A stretch of 23,798 nt of DNA from a virus. A program made the translations under genes and the position numbers. Below the pieces are notes generated by a model. That model saw only the letters and a list, made by a program, of their open reading frames with translations. It was not told the origin of the DNA and searched no databases. Of the stretch, positions 7,267 to 14,264 are shown one piece after another (position 1 is the stretch's first letter; every line of letters begins with the position of its first letter). The stretch covers positions 1 through 23,798 of the IMG/VR virus record IMGVR_UViG_3300010401_000080; one strand, written 5' to 3'.

Positions 7267-7493
7267 TTTATACCTATCTTTTTTAAAGAATCACATGGTA
7301 CACATGTTATTGAAATGACTTCATGACCTAAATAAGTAACGCTATTAATAGTTGCGAAACACAAACCAGTTTTGTAATCTTTTGAAAATGTTATCTTTTC
7401 AATAGTTTTATTTGAATCGTCTGTTGAAGTCTTTTCTATTTGTGTACATGAAATTAGCCCAATTAAAACAATTGCATAAATTATATTTTTCAT
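7263..7493 (-). CDS. Small lipoprotein encoded inside the glycosyltransferase operon
   Basis: The 76-residue precursor has a classic type II signal: MKNIIYAIVLIG followed by the lipobox LISC, with Cys16 as the lipidated residue. The mature chain starts with an acidic linker (residues 17-32), so surface exposure is possible, and carries two more Cys in a CVPCD motif near the end. It is ATGA-coupled on both sides to glycosyltransferase genes. Small phage lipoproteins such as T5 Llp block the receptor against superinfection, and its size and context would suit such a role, but this is inference without sequence similarity. Confidence 0.75.
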   Translation of the reverse strand: MKNIIYAIVLIGLISCTQIEKTSTDDSNKTIEKITFSKDYKTGLCFATINSVTYLGHEVISITCVPCDSLKKIGIK

Positions 7494-8203
7494 AATGATA
7501 TCTTTTTATCGCTCTTGTACATTTTTCTAAAAAGTTGCTCGTTTTTGTAAAGGATAGGTTTCATGTTCAAACCATCTAAGCTATGCGTTTCAGGCTCTAA
7601 ACCCTCTGGAAAGCCCTCAAAATTGCATGAATAGATGTATTTTGTCACGTCCTTAATTGTTAGGTATGGGAAAGCCGTTAAGCCCATGTTATGGATACGG
7701 CAGCTCAGTTCGCAATGCTCATACCCATATACCTCAAAATCCTCATTGTAACCGCCTGCCGTCTCAATGCAATGCCTTGTAAAGTACATCATGCAGCCCC
7801 AGGCATAGTCGTATTTGACCAGTTCTCCAAATAGCAAGCCTTTTGTTTTGTCGCTCAATTTGCCCATCAGATGCCCTTTATTCGGGATATAGCTTAAATG
7901 GTGCTGCCCCATTGCTTTTGCGGAGTCAATGAAAACTTTATACCAATCGGGATGACGTGGATATGCGTCATCGTCAAATAAGAAAATATGTTGGCAGTTA
8001 TTATTAATTAAAAACCTAAGACAAAAGTTTTTAGATTTGGCAACGCCTTTTCTTTCACCATATTCATTATCAATATGTGGACAAAAAATAAATTCAAATT
8101 CATCAGTATCTTGCATTAAGGGTTCGGTTTTTTGCCATTCAGATTTTAATTGTTCATTGATTTTATGAACTCTGGTTATGCCAACTCCAATACGTATTTT
8201 CAT
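7490..8203 (-). CDS. GT-A fold glycosyltransferase with galactosyltransferase-like C-terminal region
   Basis: The protein has 237 residues. A strand and metal-binding motif, HIFLFDDDAYP (72-82), sit centrally. Downstream, WGCMMYFTRHCIETAGGYNEDF (two parts, 135-156) and YGYEHCELSCRI (159-170) match the acceptor and catalytic region shared by GT2 and GT7-type galactosyltransferases, where the acidic residue after GYE is important. It has no signal or membrane segment. It is coupled by ATGA to the GT-B gene upstream and the lipoprotein gene downstream. The donor sugar is unknown. Confidence 0.78.
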   Translation of the reverse strand: MKIRIGVGITRVHKINEQLKSEWQKTEPLMQDTDEFEFIFCPHIDNEYGERKGVAKSKNFCLRFLINNNCQHIFLFDDDAYPRHPDWYKVFIDSAKAMGQHHLSYIPNKGHLMGKLSDKTKGLLFGELVKYDYAWGCMMYFTRHCIETAGGYNEDFEVYGYEHCELSCRIHNMGLTAFPYLTIKDVTKYIYSCNFEGFPEGLEPETHSLDGLNMKPILYKNEQLFRKMYKSDKKISL

Positions 8204-9378
8204 TTCACCAATTCTTTTAAAAGTTGCGCCCTGATTTCATTCGCCGTGTCAATATGATATTTCACCTTCACATCCTCATATAGCTGCATCGCCAAATCAT
8301 TTACAAGATTTTCGTTCAAAATAAGCCTTTTCATGGCATTTTTCCACGCCAAAGCGCTATTTGCAAAACCGTCAGTTATTGAAATCGAGTTTTTATTGGT
8401 GGCCAAAAGTGAATAAGGCTCTACGTTGCTTGTGATTATTGCCTTTTGCATGAACCCCGCCTCAATCATTTTAAGCTCTGATTTGCAACTATTAAAAACG
8501 CTGTTCTGCAAAGGCGCAAGGGCAATATCAAAAAGGTTGTAGGCAAAGGCATAATTATTTGTGTCCTCCCCTTTTATTGCATTGAAATTGTCCATATATT
8601 TTCCGTTGCAGGTGAAAATTTTGGCATAGGATTCATAAATACCCCCTTTGTCCTGGTCTGAAAAGCCTAAAACATAGCTTTCAAACTCGTATTTTACCTT
8701 ATGGTCAGCATGTAGCATTTCAAAGGCTTTACGCAACAGGTTTAAGTTGTTGTAGTGGTAACTGCCACCTACCCATCCAATGCCTATGAAATCATTATAA
8801 GCTGGCTTAGGCTGAAACTGTGGCTGCTTTGGGTCTATCGCATTTTGCACATATTCGCATTTCAGGTCTTTGCGCTCCTGCATTATCATTTGTGCAAGCC
8901 TTTTGTTTGGAGTGGTCACATAATCCGCATTTTTAAGGCATTCCAGTTGTTTTGCGCCAGTGTTGTCACGTTTGTAAGGGATATAGTTGGGGTGGTTTGG
9001 CGGGAATATCCAATAGTCGTCCAAATCCATTATAACGACAATTCCCAAATATTTGAGCCTTTTTATAAGCCATAGGTTGTTGCCCGTTGCCGAAATCTCG
9101 CATGAAAAAACGACTGCCTGGAATTGTTGTAGAAATTCGGTTGTGGCTGTGTCGATCTGATTGCATTCAACGTACCTGAAATCGTTTGGGCTGTTTTGGG
9201 CAAGGTTGATGTAAGATATCTGCAAACGATGGTATGCCTGCCCTGTGTTTACATTTGGCACCAAAACCAAAATATTGATGCCCGAAAACGGCACATCGGG
9301 CAAAGAAGTAGTAACATCTTGCCTCGTGAAAGGAGAATCTTCAATGCTGTCTGTGCCGCTTAATTTTAGTGTTTTCAC
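8200..9378 (-). CDS. GT-B fold glycosyltransferase (GT4-like)
   Basis: The protein has 392 residues with two Rossmann-like halves. The first includes DIxxLVLVPN-like strand INILVLVPN and VVIMDLDDYW (114-123). The second begins IGIGWVGGSYHYNNL (198-212) and contains FDIALAPL followed by SELKMIEAGF (300-309), whose two Glu residues match the ExxxxxE-type donor-binding region of GT4 enzymes. The start codon is GTG at 9378; no upstream ATG is available. A promoter-like site lies just upstream, so this is likely the first gene of the glycosyltransferase transcript. Substrate unknown. Confidence 0.82.
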   Translation of the reverse strand: MKTLKLSGTDSIEDSPFTRQDVTTSLPDVPFSGINILVLVPNVNTGQAYHRLQISYINLAQNSPNDFRYVECNQIDTATTEFLQQFQAVVFSCEISATGNNLWLIKRLKYLGIVVIMDLDDYWIFPPNHPNYIPYKRDNTGAKQLECLKNADYVTTPNKRLAQMIMQERKDLKCEYVQNAIDPKQPQFQPKPAYNDFIGIGWVGGSYHYNNLNLLRKAFEMLHADHKVKYEFESYVLGFSDQDKGGIYESYAKIFTCNGKYMDNFNAIKGEDTNNYAFAYNLFDIALAPLQNSVFNSCKSELKMIEAGFMQKAIITSNVEPYSLLATNKNSISITDGFANSALAWKNAMKRLILNENLVNDLAMQLYEDVKVKYHIDTANEIRAQLLKELVK

Positions 9379-9401
9379 GAATTTTAGAATGTTACTGCCG
9401 A

Positions 9402-9431
9402 CAAAACTAAGTATAAAAAATCAAAAACCAA
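9402..9431 (-). promoter_or_regulatory. Bacteroidota-type promoter driving the glycosyltransferase run
   Basis: On the minus strand TTG (9431-9429) is followed by 19 bases and then TAGTTTTG (9409-9402), an ideal spacing for TTG-N17-23-TAnnTTTG. It lies in the only gap between the sigma-like regulator gene and the GT-B gene. Transcription would begin about 15 to 20 bases ahead of the GTG start. It may let the glycosyltransferase genes be expressed separately from the replication genes. Confidence 0.55.
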
Positions 9432-9433
9432 AT

Positions 9434-9913
9434 TTATTTTTCCAAACACTCGAGGCACTCGGCACTTTCTTTTATTTTCTGCTTTATTTCCCTTACTGTT
9501 TTCTGGACATTTCCCCGGCTTATCCTTAGTTGTTTTGCCAATTTCGTGCAATTTGAGGTCTTTAAATAGCTTTCCGCAATCCCTTTTTCATACCAGCCCA
9601 GCTTTTCAATCTCTTTTAACAGGCAATCGGTTTTTTGTATTTCCGACATTGGCTCGTCAACTATGGCAACATCTATAAAAACCTCAAATACGAGCCTGTA
9701 GTCCGCTTTTTTTTTAAAGATGGAGTAGATAAGGTTTTGACTGAAATGTGTAAATACCTGAATGTCCATCTTTTCCCACCCGGTCGATTCAGTAAGTGCA
9801 ATGAGGTAATCTTGATGGAGGTCTTGCGCCAAATCCGATTTACAGAGCAAAAGGCAGTAAGGGTAGAACCGCCTTGTATCTGACAATGCCTTTATTTGTG
9901 AATCTTTGGTCAT
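9434..9913 (-). CDS. Sigma-factor-like helix-turn-helix protein
   Basis: The protein has 159 residues. The C-terminal part (about 105-147) reads as a sigma-70 region-4-like helix-turn-helix: WYEKGIAESYLKTSN, then TKLAKQLRISRGNVQKTV and a basic helix. The N-terminal stretch CKSDLAQDLHQDYLIAL (24-40) recalls the DLxQExFxxL helix of sigma region 2. The whole is short for a full sigma factor. It may direct host RNA polymerase to late phage promoters or act as a plain DNA-binding regulator. It lies just upstream of the promoter-like site before the glycosyltransferase genes, and its start overlaps the preceding stop as TAATG. Confidence 0.7.
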   Translation of the reverse strand: MTKDSQIKALSDTRRFYPYCLLLCKSDLAQDLHQDYLIALTESTGWEKMDIQVFTHFSQNLIYSIFKKKADYRLVFEVFIDVAIVDEPMSEIQKTDCLLKEIEKLGWYEKGIAESYLKTSNCTKLAKQLRISRGNVQKTVREIKQKIKESAECLECLEK

Positions 9914-10158
9914 TAATGCGAATTTGTATTAGAAATACCATTCCACGCTGATTTTGAAGCAAATTTATCCAATCTTTCCATTCTAAGCGCAAAAGCAAGC
10001 ATTTCAGCCTCTCTTTTTAGTTTTTCAAGTTCAATATCCAACCGTTTACGTTCTTTTGCCAATTTTTCATTTTGCGCCCATCGTTTCCGTTGTTCGGGCG
10101 TTATTGTTTGTTTCTTCTTTTTGGTCGGCGCAGGTTGGGGAGGGTGCGCTTTTTGCAT
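9913..10158 (-). CDS. Small lysine-rich coiled-coil protein
   Basis: The protein has 81 residues. The head is Pro/Lys-rich (APTKKKKQTITPEQRKRW), and residues 25-65 form a continuous charged helix with heptad-like Leu spacing (RLDIELEKLKREAEML). There is no known catalytic motif. It could bind nucleic acid or join the sigma-like protein encoded next, with which it overlaps as TAATG, but there is no direct evidence. The start lies one base after the methyltransferase stop. Confidence 0.7.
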   Translation of the reverse strand: MQKAHPPQPAPTKKKKQTITPEQRKRWAQNEKLAKERKRLDIELEKLKREAEMLAFALRMERLDKFASKSAWNGISNTNSH

Positions 10159-10159
10159 T

Positions 10160-11149
10160 TTATGTGAATATTAATTGTTCATTAAGTGCAATTGCTGTTC
10201 GTGCAATATCGCAATATTCTTGCTTATATTCTATCCCAATAATCTTACGTCCTAATTGTTTAGCACGGGCAAGTGTAGTTCCTGTACCACAAAAAGGATC
10301 TAAAATAACCCCATTTTTAGGGCAACCTGTAATTATTGGTTTATCTATTAATGCAGAATTGTAAGAGGCATAATGCTTTTTTGAACTTGGTTTAGTGGGT
10401 ATATCCCAAAAATCGGAGACAGAACCGGGGTTTTTGCCATTAACATTCCATTCAGGGCGCGCCCCTTTTCCTATTGGAGACAATAAACCATTTTGATAGT
10501 TTTCTTTTGATTTGTCTCTAAGCCTAACACCTTTGAAATTATTGATTTCACCTCCTTCTTGCCCAGTAAATTCATATTGATACCTTTTTATTGAAACATC
10601 TTTTTGCTTTTCACGGATAGAATCCAAATCAAAATAATACTTCTCGTTCTTGACCATAAAAAACATATATTCATGCTTCTTTGAAAATCTATCTCTAACT
10701 GATTCAGGCATACCATTACGCTTTGCCCAAATAATATCATTGCGCACAATTAAACCCCTATCAATACAGCCTATAGCAAAGCGATGTGGTAAAAGTAATA
10801 GTGATTTATTTTTTATGGCTTTGGCTTTGGCAAATGAATCAATTGTGGTATTTTCACAATATCCTTTATTTGAAGTATTACCAATTTTATTTCCATTATA
10901 ACTATCTCCCAAATTAACCCATATTGTACCATTGGGAGTTAAAACCCTTTTACATTCATCAATAAATTGCCATAAATGCTCTAAATATTCTTGAAAAGTT
11001 GGCTCTAAACCCCATTGTTTGGCATATCCATAATCTCGCAATTGCCAATAAGGAGGGCTGGTAATAATGCAATTTATAGACTCATCAGGGAATAAAGCCA
11101 TTTGCTCTAAAACATCTCCTTGCAATATTTGGTTTATAAATTGATTCAT
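10160..11149 (-). CDS. Beta-class DNA methyltransferase (N4-cytosine or N6-adenine)
   Basis: This AdoMet-dependent amino-methyltransferase has 329 residues. The catalytic motif SPPYW (31-35) comes first and the cofactor loop DPFCGTGTT (284-292) is near the end, an order that defines the beta class. SPPY is common in cytosine-N4 enzymes but is also seen in some adenine enzymes. The central region of about 150 residues would hold the target-recognition part, including DLDSIREKQ. No cognate endonuclease is adjacent, although a VRR-NUC gene follows upstream in the transcript. It likely protects phage DNA from host restriction or marks it. Confidence 0.93.
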   Translation of the reverse strand: MNQFINQILQGDVLEQMALFPDESINCIITSPPYWQLRDYGYAKQWGLEPTFQEYLEHLWQFIDECKRVLTPNGTIWVNLGDSYNGNKIGNTSNKGYCENTTIDSFAKAKAIKNKSLLLLPHRFAIGCIDRGLIVRNDIIWAKRNGMPESVRDRFSKKHEYMFFMVKNEKYYFDLDSIREKQKDVSIKRYQYEFTGQEGGEINNFKGVRLRDKSKENYQNGLLSPIGKGARPEWNVNGKNPGSVSDFWDIPTKPSSKKHYASYNSALIDKPIITGCPKNGVILDPFCGTGTTLARAKQLGRKIIGIEYKQEYCDIARTAIALNEQLIFT

Positions 11150-11188
11150 TTTATGTATTTTTTATCAATTCCAAATCGTTTGACAAAT

Positions 11189-11566
11189 TTAAGACAGATG
11201 TTCGTTGATTATTTTCATGGCTTGGTCTAAATCACGTACAACATGGCAAAGATAACCTACATTGATCAGTTCTGCCATGTATTCGACCTGCTCTTTTGAA
11301 ACTTTGCCTGTTTTTCCAGCTTTGATTTCGAGAAACAAACCATGATAAATTACTGGATTATCTGGATTATCAAAATAATGCAAAACCCTTGGTTGCGCGA
11401 CGAACAAATCTGGCACACCTTTTTCCATACCCAGGGCTTTTGCCTGTACCTGTTCAAACATTGTCCTTTTTTGTCCTGACATGGAAGCGATAACCTTAAC
11501 TTTGGGATATTGCGCCCTGATGAATTGAATTATGGCTTTTTGGAGGTCTGTTTCGGGGTGTTTCAT
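11189..11566 (-). CDS. VRR-NUC domain nuclease
   Basis: The start is set at ATG 11566, one base after the preceding stop, giving 125 residues; a longer frame from 11635 lies inside the neighbour. The fold is PD-(D/E)XK: ETDLQKAI at the head, GVPDLFV with Asp53, and LFLEIKAG with Glu80 and Lys82, followed by SKEQVEYMAELINVGY (90-105) as in other phage VRR-NUC proteins. Family members are structure-specific or branch-resolving nucleases found in phages. Here it probably processes replication or recombination intermediates, which its place in the replication block supports. Confidence 0.88.
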   Translation of the reverse strand: MKHPETDLQKAIIQFIRAQYPKVKVIASMSGQKRTMFEQVQAKALGMEKGVPDLFVAQPRVLHYFDNPDNPVIYHGLFLEIKAGKTGKVSKEQVEYMAELINVGYLCHVVRDLDQAMKIINEHLS

Positions 11567-11567
11567 T

Positions 11568-12005
11568 TCAAAATATCTCCATTGCTTTTTGTACACGTTC
11601 TTTGAAATTTTTGTCAATTTGCATAAAACCTGCAATTTTGTTTATTCCTGAAATCACTGATGTATGGTCACGCTTTCCAAAATATATCGCAATATAACTT
11701 TTACTGTACTTTTTACCATCGCTCCATAAAATATAAAACAATATATGCCTATGCTCTGTAATCTCACGTTTGCGGCTTTTGCCCCTCAAATTTGTTATCG
11801 CAACACCAAAGGTATCGCAATATAGTTTTACATAATCGTCTATTTTTAGGATTTCCATATTGTGTTTTATCAATCTTTTACTACTTTCGTTCAAATTGTT
11901 TATCCGTCTTTCAAAAAGTTCATCAAAGCGGGAATTGAAATATATCTCAAATATTTCATTAAACAATCCTTTAGCTTCATCTCTTGTTAGGCAATCGAGT
12001 TGCAT
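11568..12005 (-). CDS. Protein with DnaA domain IV-type DNA-binding end
   Basis: The start at ATG 12005 overlaps the preceding TAA as TAATG, giving 145 residues. The C-terminal half (about 58-125) reads like DnaA domain IV: VKLYCDTFGVAITNLRGKSRKREITEHRHI (two parts) followed by the signature FGKRDHTSVISGINKI (109-124), close to GGRDHTTVLHA of DnaA. The AAA+ ATPase part of DnaA is absent; the first 55 residues are a charged helical region. It probably binds specific DNA sites, perhaps at the phage origin, or competes with host DnaA. The gene lies two genes downstream of the replication initiator. The domain call is strong, the role is inferred. Confidence 0.85.
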   Translation of the reverse strand: MQLDCLTRDEAKGLFNEIFEIYFNSRFDELFERRINNLNESSKRLIKHNMEILKIDDYVKLYCDTFGVAITNLRGKSRKREITEHRHILFYILWSDGKKYSKSYIAIYFGKRDHTSVISGINKIAGFMQIDKNFKERVQKAMEIF

Positions 12006-12649
12006 TATATTTCTTCTTTTGGTGGCAGGTTGTCTTTTTTCCACTGAAGGAAAGCCGGGTCTTGTAAACGCTCCCTTAATGAAAGTTTCTCTTTAGTCTC
12101 AAAATGTACCTTTGGTTTTTCGGGGGCATTTCTCATTTTCTCGTAGGCGTCTAAAATTTCCTGCTCTGTTTTGGTTGGGATTTCGTTCACCTCTGCAAAA
12201 TTCCTTTGTTCACAAATATAAAGCCGCTCTTGGCAATACTTTTCAAGCCATTCAAAAAATATAGCTTCATCAAGGCGGTTATAAGATTTGCCGAAATCTC
12301 CCCTTTTAGCCTGGTTCACGAAATAAGCTATCTCATCGAGTTTTATTCCCCAGTACTCATTGATTATCCTAAAAGTTATCCGGGTGACTTGGCGGGCATC
12401 CAAATTCATTGAGACGTTCAAACTATTGGAAAGGTCAACAACCCATGCGTAAATCGTGGCGGCCAAAGGTTCTATTCCCGATTCACGCTTATATGCTGAA
12501 ATTTGAAAACCGTCCATAGCCATTTCAATAGTCATTTGCCCCCGGTCAATCAATTCTAATATTTGGTTAGCGGCTATATCCACCTTTAGCAAGTCCTTCT
12601 GATAGGGCCTCAATTGCATCTTGCTCTGTGATTCGTTTATTTTGTCCAT
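12005..12649 (-). CDS. Conserved-looking replication-block protein of unknown function
   Basis: The likely start is ATG 12649, preceded by the A-rich leader TAAAAACA typical of these hosts; starts at 12670 and 12619 are possible. All three lie inside the end of the initiator gene, giving an unusually long overlap (83 bases for the preferred start). The 214-residue product is mostly helical. It contains RITFRIINEYWGIKLDEIAYF and NQAKRGDFGKSYNRLDEAIFFEWL, which read like a conserved fold, and a charged, flexible last third. No ATPase or nuclease motif was seen. It may be a helicase-loader-like partner of the initiator, but that is only inferred from position. Confidence 0.7.
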   Translation of the reverse strand: MDKINESQSKMQLRPYQKDLLKVDIAANQILELIDRGQMTIEMAMDGFQISAYKRESGIEPLAATIYAWVVDLSNSLNVSMNLDARQVTRITFRIINEYWGIKLDEIAYFVNQAKRGDFGKSYNRLDEAIFFEWLEKYCQERLYICEQRNFAEVNEIPTKTEQEILDAYEKMRNAPEKPKVHFETKEKLSLRERLQDPAFLQWKKDNLPPKEEI

Positions 12650-13361
12650 TGTTTTTATTTTTAAGTTCAAAAATTCCTTGATAGTTGTTTGCGATTGATT
12701 GGTGCAAAATCTGGATTGCCTCGTATTCGTTCCCTTTTGAAAGTTCTGACAATTTTTTTAGCGCGGCCTGCAAACCAATTTTTTTATATTTTGCCAATTT
12801 TTTTTCTTTTCTGTAATCTTCCCAAATCTGCCAATTTTTTTTAAAGTTTTCAGAAGTGAAAGGCCAAATTATTTCTTTTAAAAAATCGGTCTCTTTATTT
12901 ACGTTAGTAAATAAGTTGTTATCATTATTTTCTTTGTTCCCTTTATTACTTTGTTTAGTAGTTGTACTATCTGTTGTACCTTTAGATGTATAGTCAGTTG
13001 TACTATCTGTTGTATTATCAGTTGTACTAAGGTCTTGGTATTGATTGTAGTTAGTTATTGATATTAAGGTAATTAGCTTAGATTTCTGTTGTACTATTTG
13101 TTGTTCTTTTTCGAGCATGTTTAAGAAGCTATTTACCTTTATTCTTGACCACTTCCATCTTTCGCATAAAGTTTCCTGTGAATAAGCAAGTTGACCCCTG
13201 CCAATAATAACCACGTTGCCCCGGATAAGCATTTTAGATTCCTTGTATTTTGCCAGGAATAACATATCTATCCAAGCCTCAAATTTTGATTTAACCTTAC
13301 TATCTTTCCATAGATAGTTGTCCTGTATATTCCTTGAAATACTAATCCAACCTTTAGCCAT
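12567..13361 (-). CDS. Phage replication initiator with N-terminal winged helix
   Basis: A frame open from a GTG at 13439 exists, but the conserved part begins MAKGWISISRNI at ATG 13361, giving 264 residues. Residues 1-105 resemble the winged-helix DNA-binding domain of phage replisome organisers (YLWKDSKVKSKFEAWIDML, RGQLAYSQETLCERWKW). A low-complexity linker (110-150) carries four-residue repeats of the STTD kind. The C-terminal part (165-235) has W-x2-W-x2-Y and a Lys-rich helix, ending SIANNYQGIF, a pattern common in phage replication proteins that contact the helicase or its loader. The gene holds 12-bp repeats that may be its own binding sites. Confidence 0.8.
   Translation of the reverse strand: MAKGWISISRNIQDNYLWKDSKVKSKFEAWIDMLFLAKYKESKMLIRGNVVIIGRGQLAYSQETLCERWKWSRIKVNSFLNMLEKEQQIVQQKSKLITLISITNYNQYQDLSTTDNTTDSTTDYTSKGTTDSTTTKQSNKGNKENNDNNLFTNVNKETDFLKEIIWPFTSENFKKNWQIWEDYRKEKKLAKYKKIGLQAALKKLSELSKGNEYEAIQILHQSIANNYQGIFELKNKNNGQNKRITEQDAIEALSEGLAKGGYSR
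12961..13032. repeat. Six 12-bp direct repeats in the initiator gene, candidate origin iterons
   Basis: Six adjacent 12-bp units start at 12961, 12973, 12985, 12997, 13009 and 13021. Five begin GTTGTA and the third begins GATGTA; the best-shared unit is GTTGTACTATCT. A further GTTGTACTATTT-like copy lies at 13088-13099. The units encode a tetrapeptide repeat in the linker of the initiator. About 100 to 200 bases further along transcription the DNA turns very AT- and T-rich (12780-12900). Lambda O has this very layout: iterons within the initiator gene next to an AT-rich unwinding region. A purely protein-level linker repeat is the alternative. Confidence 0.6.
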
Positions 13362-13502
13362 TGGAAAAAAGTCTAAGTCACTTAACCCGGTCGAAACTGG
13401 CATTTTGCGAAGGTAAATCGCAGGGTTTCCCCCAAACACGGGCTAAGTGCTTATTATTTTAAAAATATAGTGTGTGTAATTGTAAACGCCAGTTTCATTT
13501 TA

Positions 13503-13510
13503 CAAATATA
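13503..13510 (-). promoter_or_regulatory. Possible -7 element upstream of the replication genes
   Basis: TATATTTG on the minus strand matches TAnnTTTG and lies in the gap between the 76-residue gene and the initiator. No TTG is present at the proper distance upstream, so only half of a promoter is seen. If used, it gives a leader of about 140 bases before ATG 13361, or 60 before the GTG at 13439. Confidence 0.3.
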
Positions 13511-13526
13511 ATACAATATCCGAAAA

Positions 13527-13757
13527 TCACTTACTTTTTTTCGCAGTAAATGGAGTTTCTGAAAATTGTATCACATCTACAGGCACATCACGTTTGGTTT
13601 GATGTGAAATTTTAAGTTGTAAGCCTGTCACACGTATTATTTCCCGTGCCTGACTGGCAATAGAATCGGCTTGGCCCGGGTCGATTTCTCCCGACTTAAT
13701 TCCTGACAATGTTTCCCAGAGTTCGTTTTTTAGGTTTTCTGCTGTGAGCTTTTCCAT
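13527..13757 (-). CDS. Small conserved-looking phage protein (76 aa)
   Basis: The product has a helical head with LTAENLKNELWETLSGIKSGEI and then DPGQADSIASQAREIIRVTGLQL, a pattern seen in small phage proteins of many hosts that resembles transcription or replication accessory proteins but has no assigned function. It ends in a Lys-rich tail. It overlaps the end of the preceding Cys-rich gene by 28 bases. There is a gap of about 85 bases to the initiator frame, where a possible promoter lies. Confidence 0.72.
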   Translation of the reverse strand: MEKLTAENLKNELWETLSGIKSGEIDPGQADSIASQAREIIRVTGLQLKISHQTKRDVPVDVIQFSETPFTAKKSK

Positions 13758-14239
13758 AATCGTTTTCTTTTTAATGATTTATTATAAGTATTGTTTAAAA
13801 TATTTGCTTCGATTTTTGAGCCTATTTCAGCTTCCAATTTTTCAAGGATAATAGAGCTTTCCCAAAATTCACCGTAATTTATTTGCGCCCTATGCTTCTG
13901 GTCATAATCTTTTTTCTTAGCCTTGTATTCAGGTTTCCTACAGTATTCAACGTGCTTAGGCATCCTCTCTTTGCGTATAATGGCGGCTTTTATAGGGTCA
14001 TAGGTTCTTTTGAAATAAGCCGCTTTCTCCGCTTTTATTTTATCGGAATATTCCTTTCTGTTTTTTCTATCGTATTCAGCTTTGAGCCGCTTTTTTTCTT
14101 CAATGGAATAGTTTTTTCGCCTATCCATTCCAAAACATATCTGGTTGCAATATAGCGACATATTCATTTTCTTAGCCCTATTATAATGCCCAATAGTTTT
14201 TTCTATCTCTTTCCCACAATATTTGCAATTACATTTCAT
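13730..14239 (-). CDS. Basic protein with N-terminal zinc-finger-like cysteines
   Basis: The start is ATG 14239; the frame also has a TTG two codons earlier. Of 169 residues, the first 40 carry CKYC (5-8) and YCNQIC (30-35), four Cys arranged as in treble-clef or zinc-ribbon folds found at the head of some HNH and homing nucleases. The rest is very rich in Lys and Arg, with repeated Tyr-Lys segments (YDRKNRKEYSDKIKAEKAAYFKR, two parts), and is probably helical and nucleic-acid-binding. A full HNH motif is not visible. It could be a DNA-binding regulator or a decayed nuclease. Confidence 0.65.
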   Translation of the reverse strand: MKCNCKYCGKEIEKTIGHYNRAKKMNMSLYCNQICFGMDRRKNYSIEEKKRLKAEYDRKNRKEYSDKIKAEKAAYFKRTYDPIKAAIIRKERMPKHVEYCRKPEYKAKKKDYDQKHRAQINYGEFWESSIILEKLEAEIGSKIEANILNNTYNKSLKRKRLWKSSQQKT

Positions 14240-14264
14240 AACCAATCTTTTTGGAACGGCAAAA

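Noticed and set aside
8966-9166. A 66-codon minus-strand frame inside the GT-B gene
   Set aside because: The GT-B frame carries recognisable motifs across this stretch; the other frame has atypical composition and no start context.
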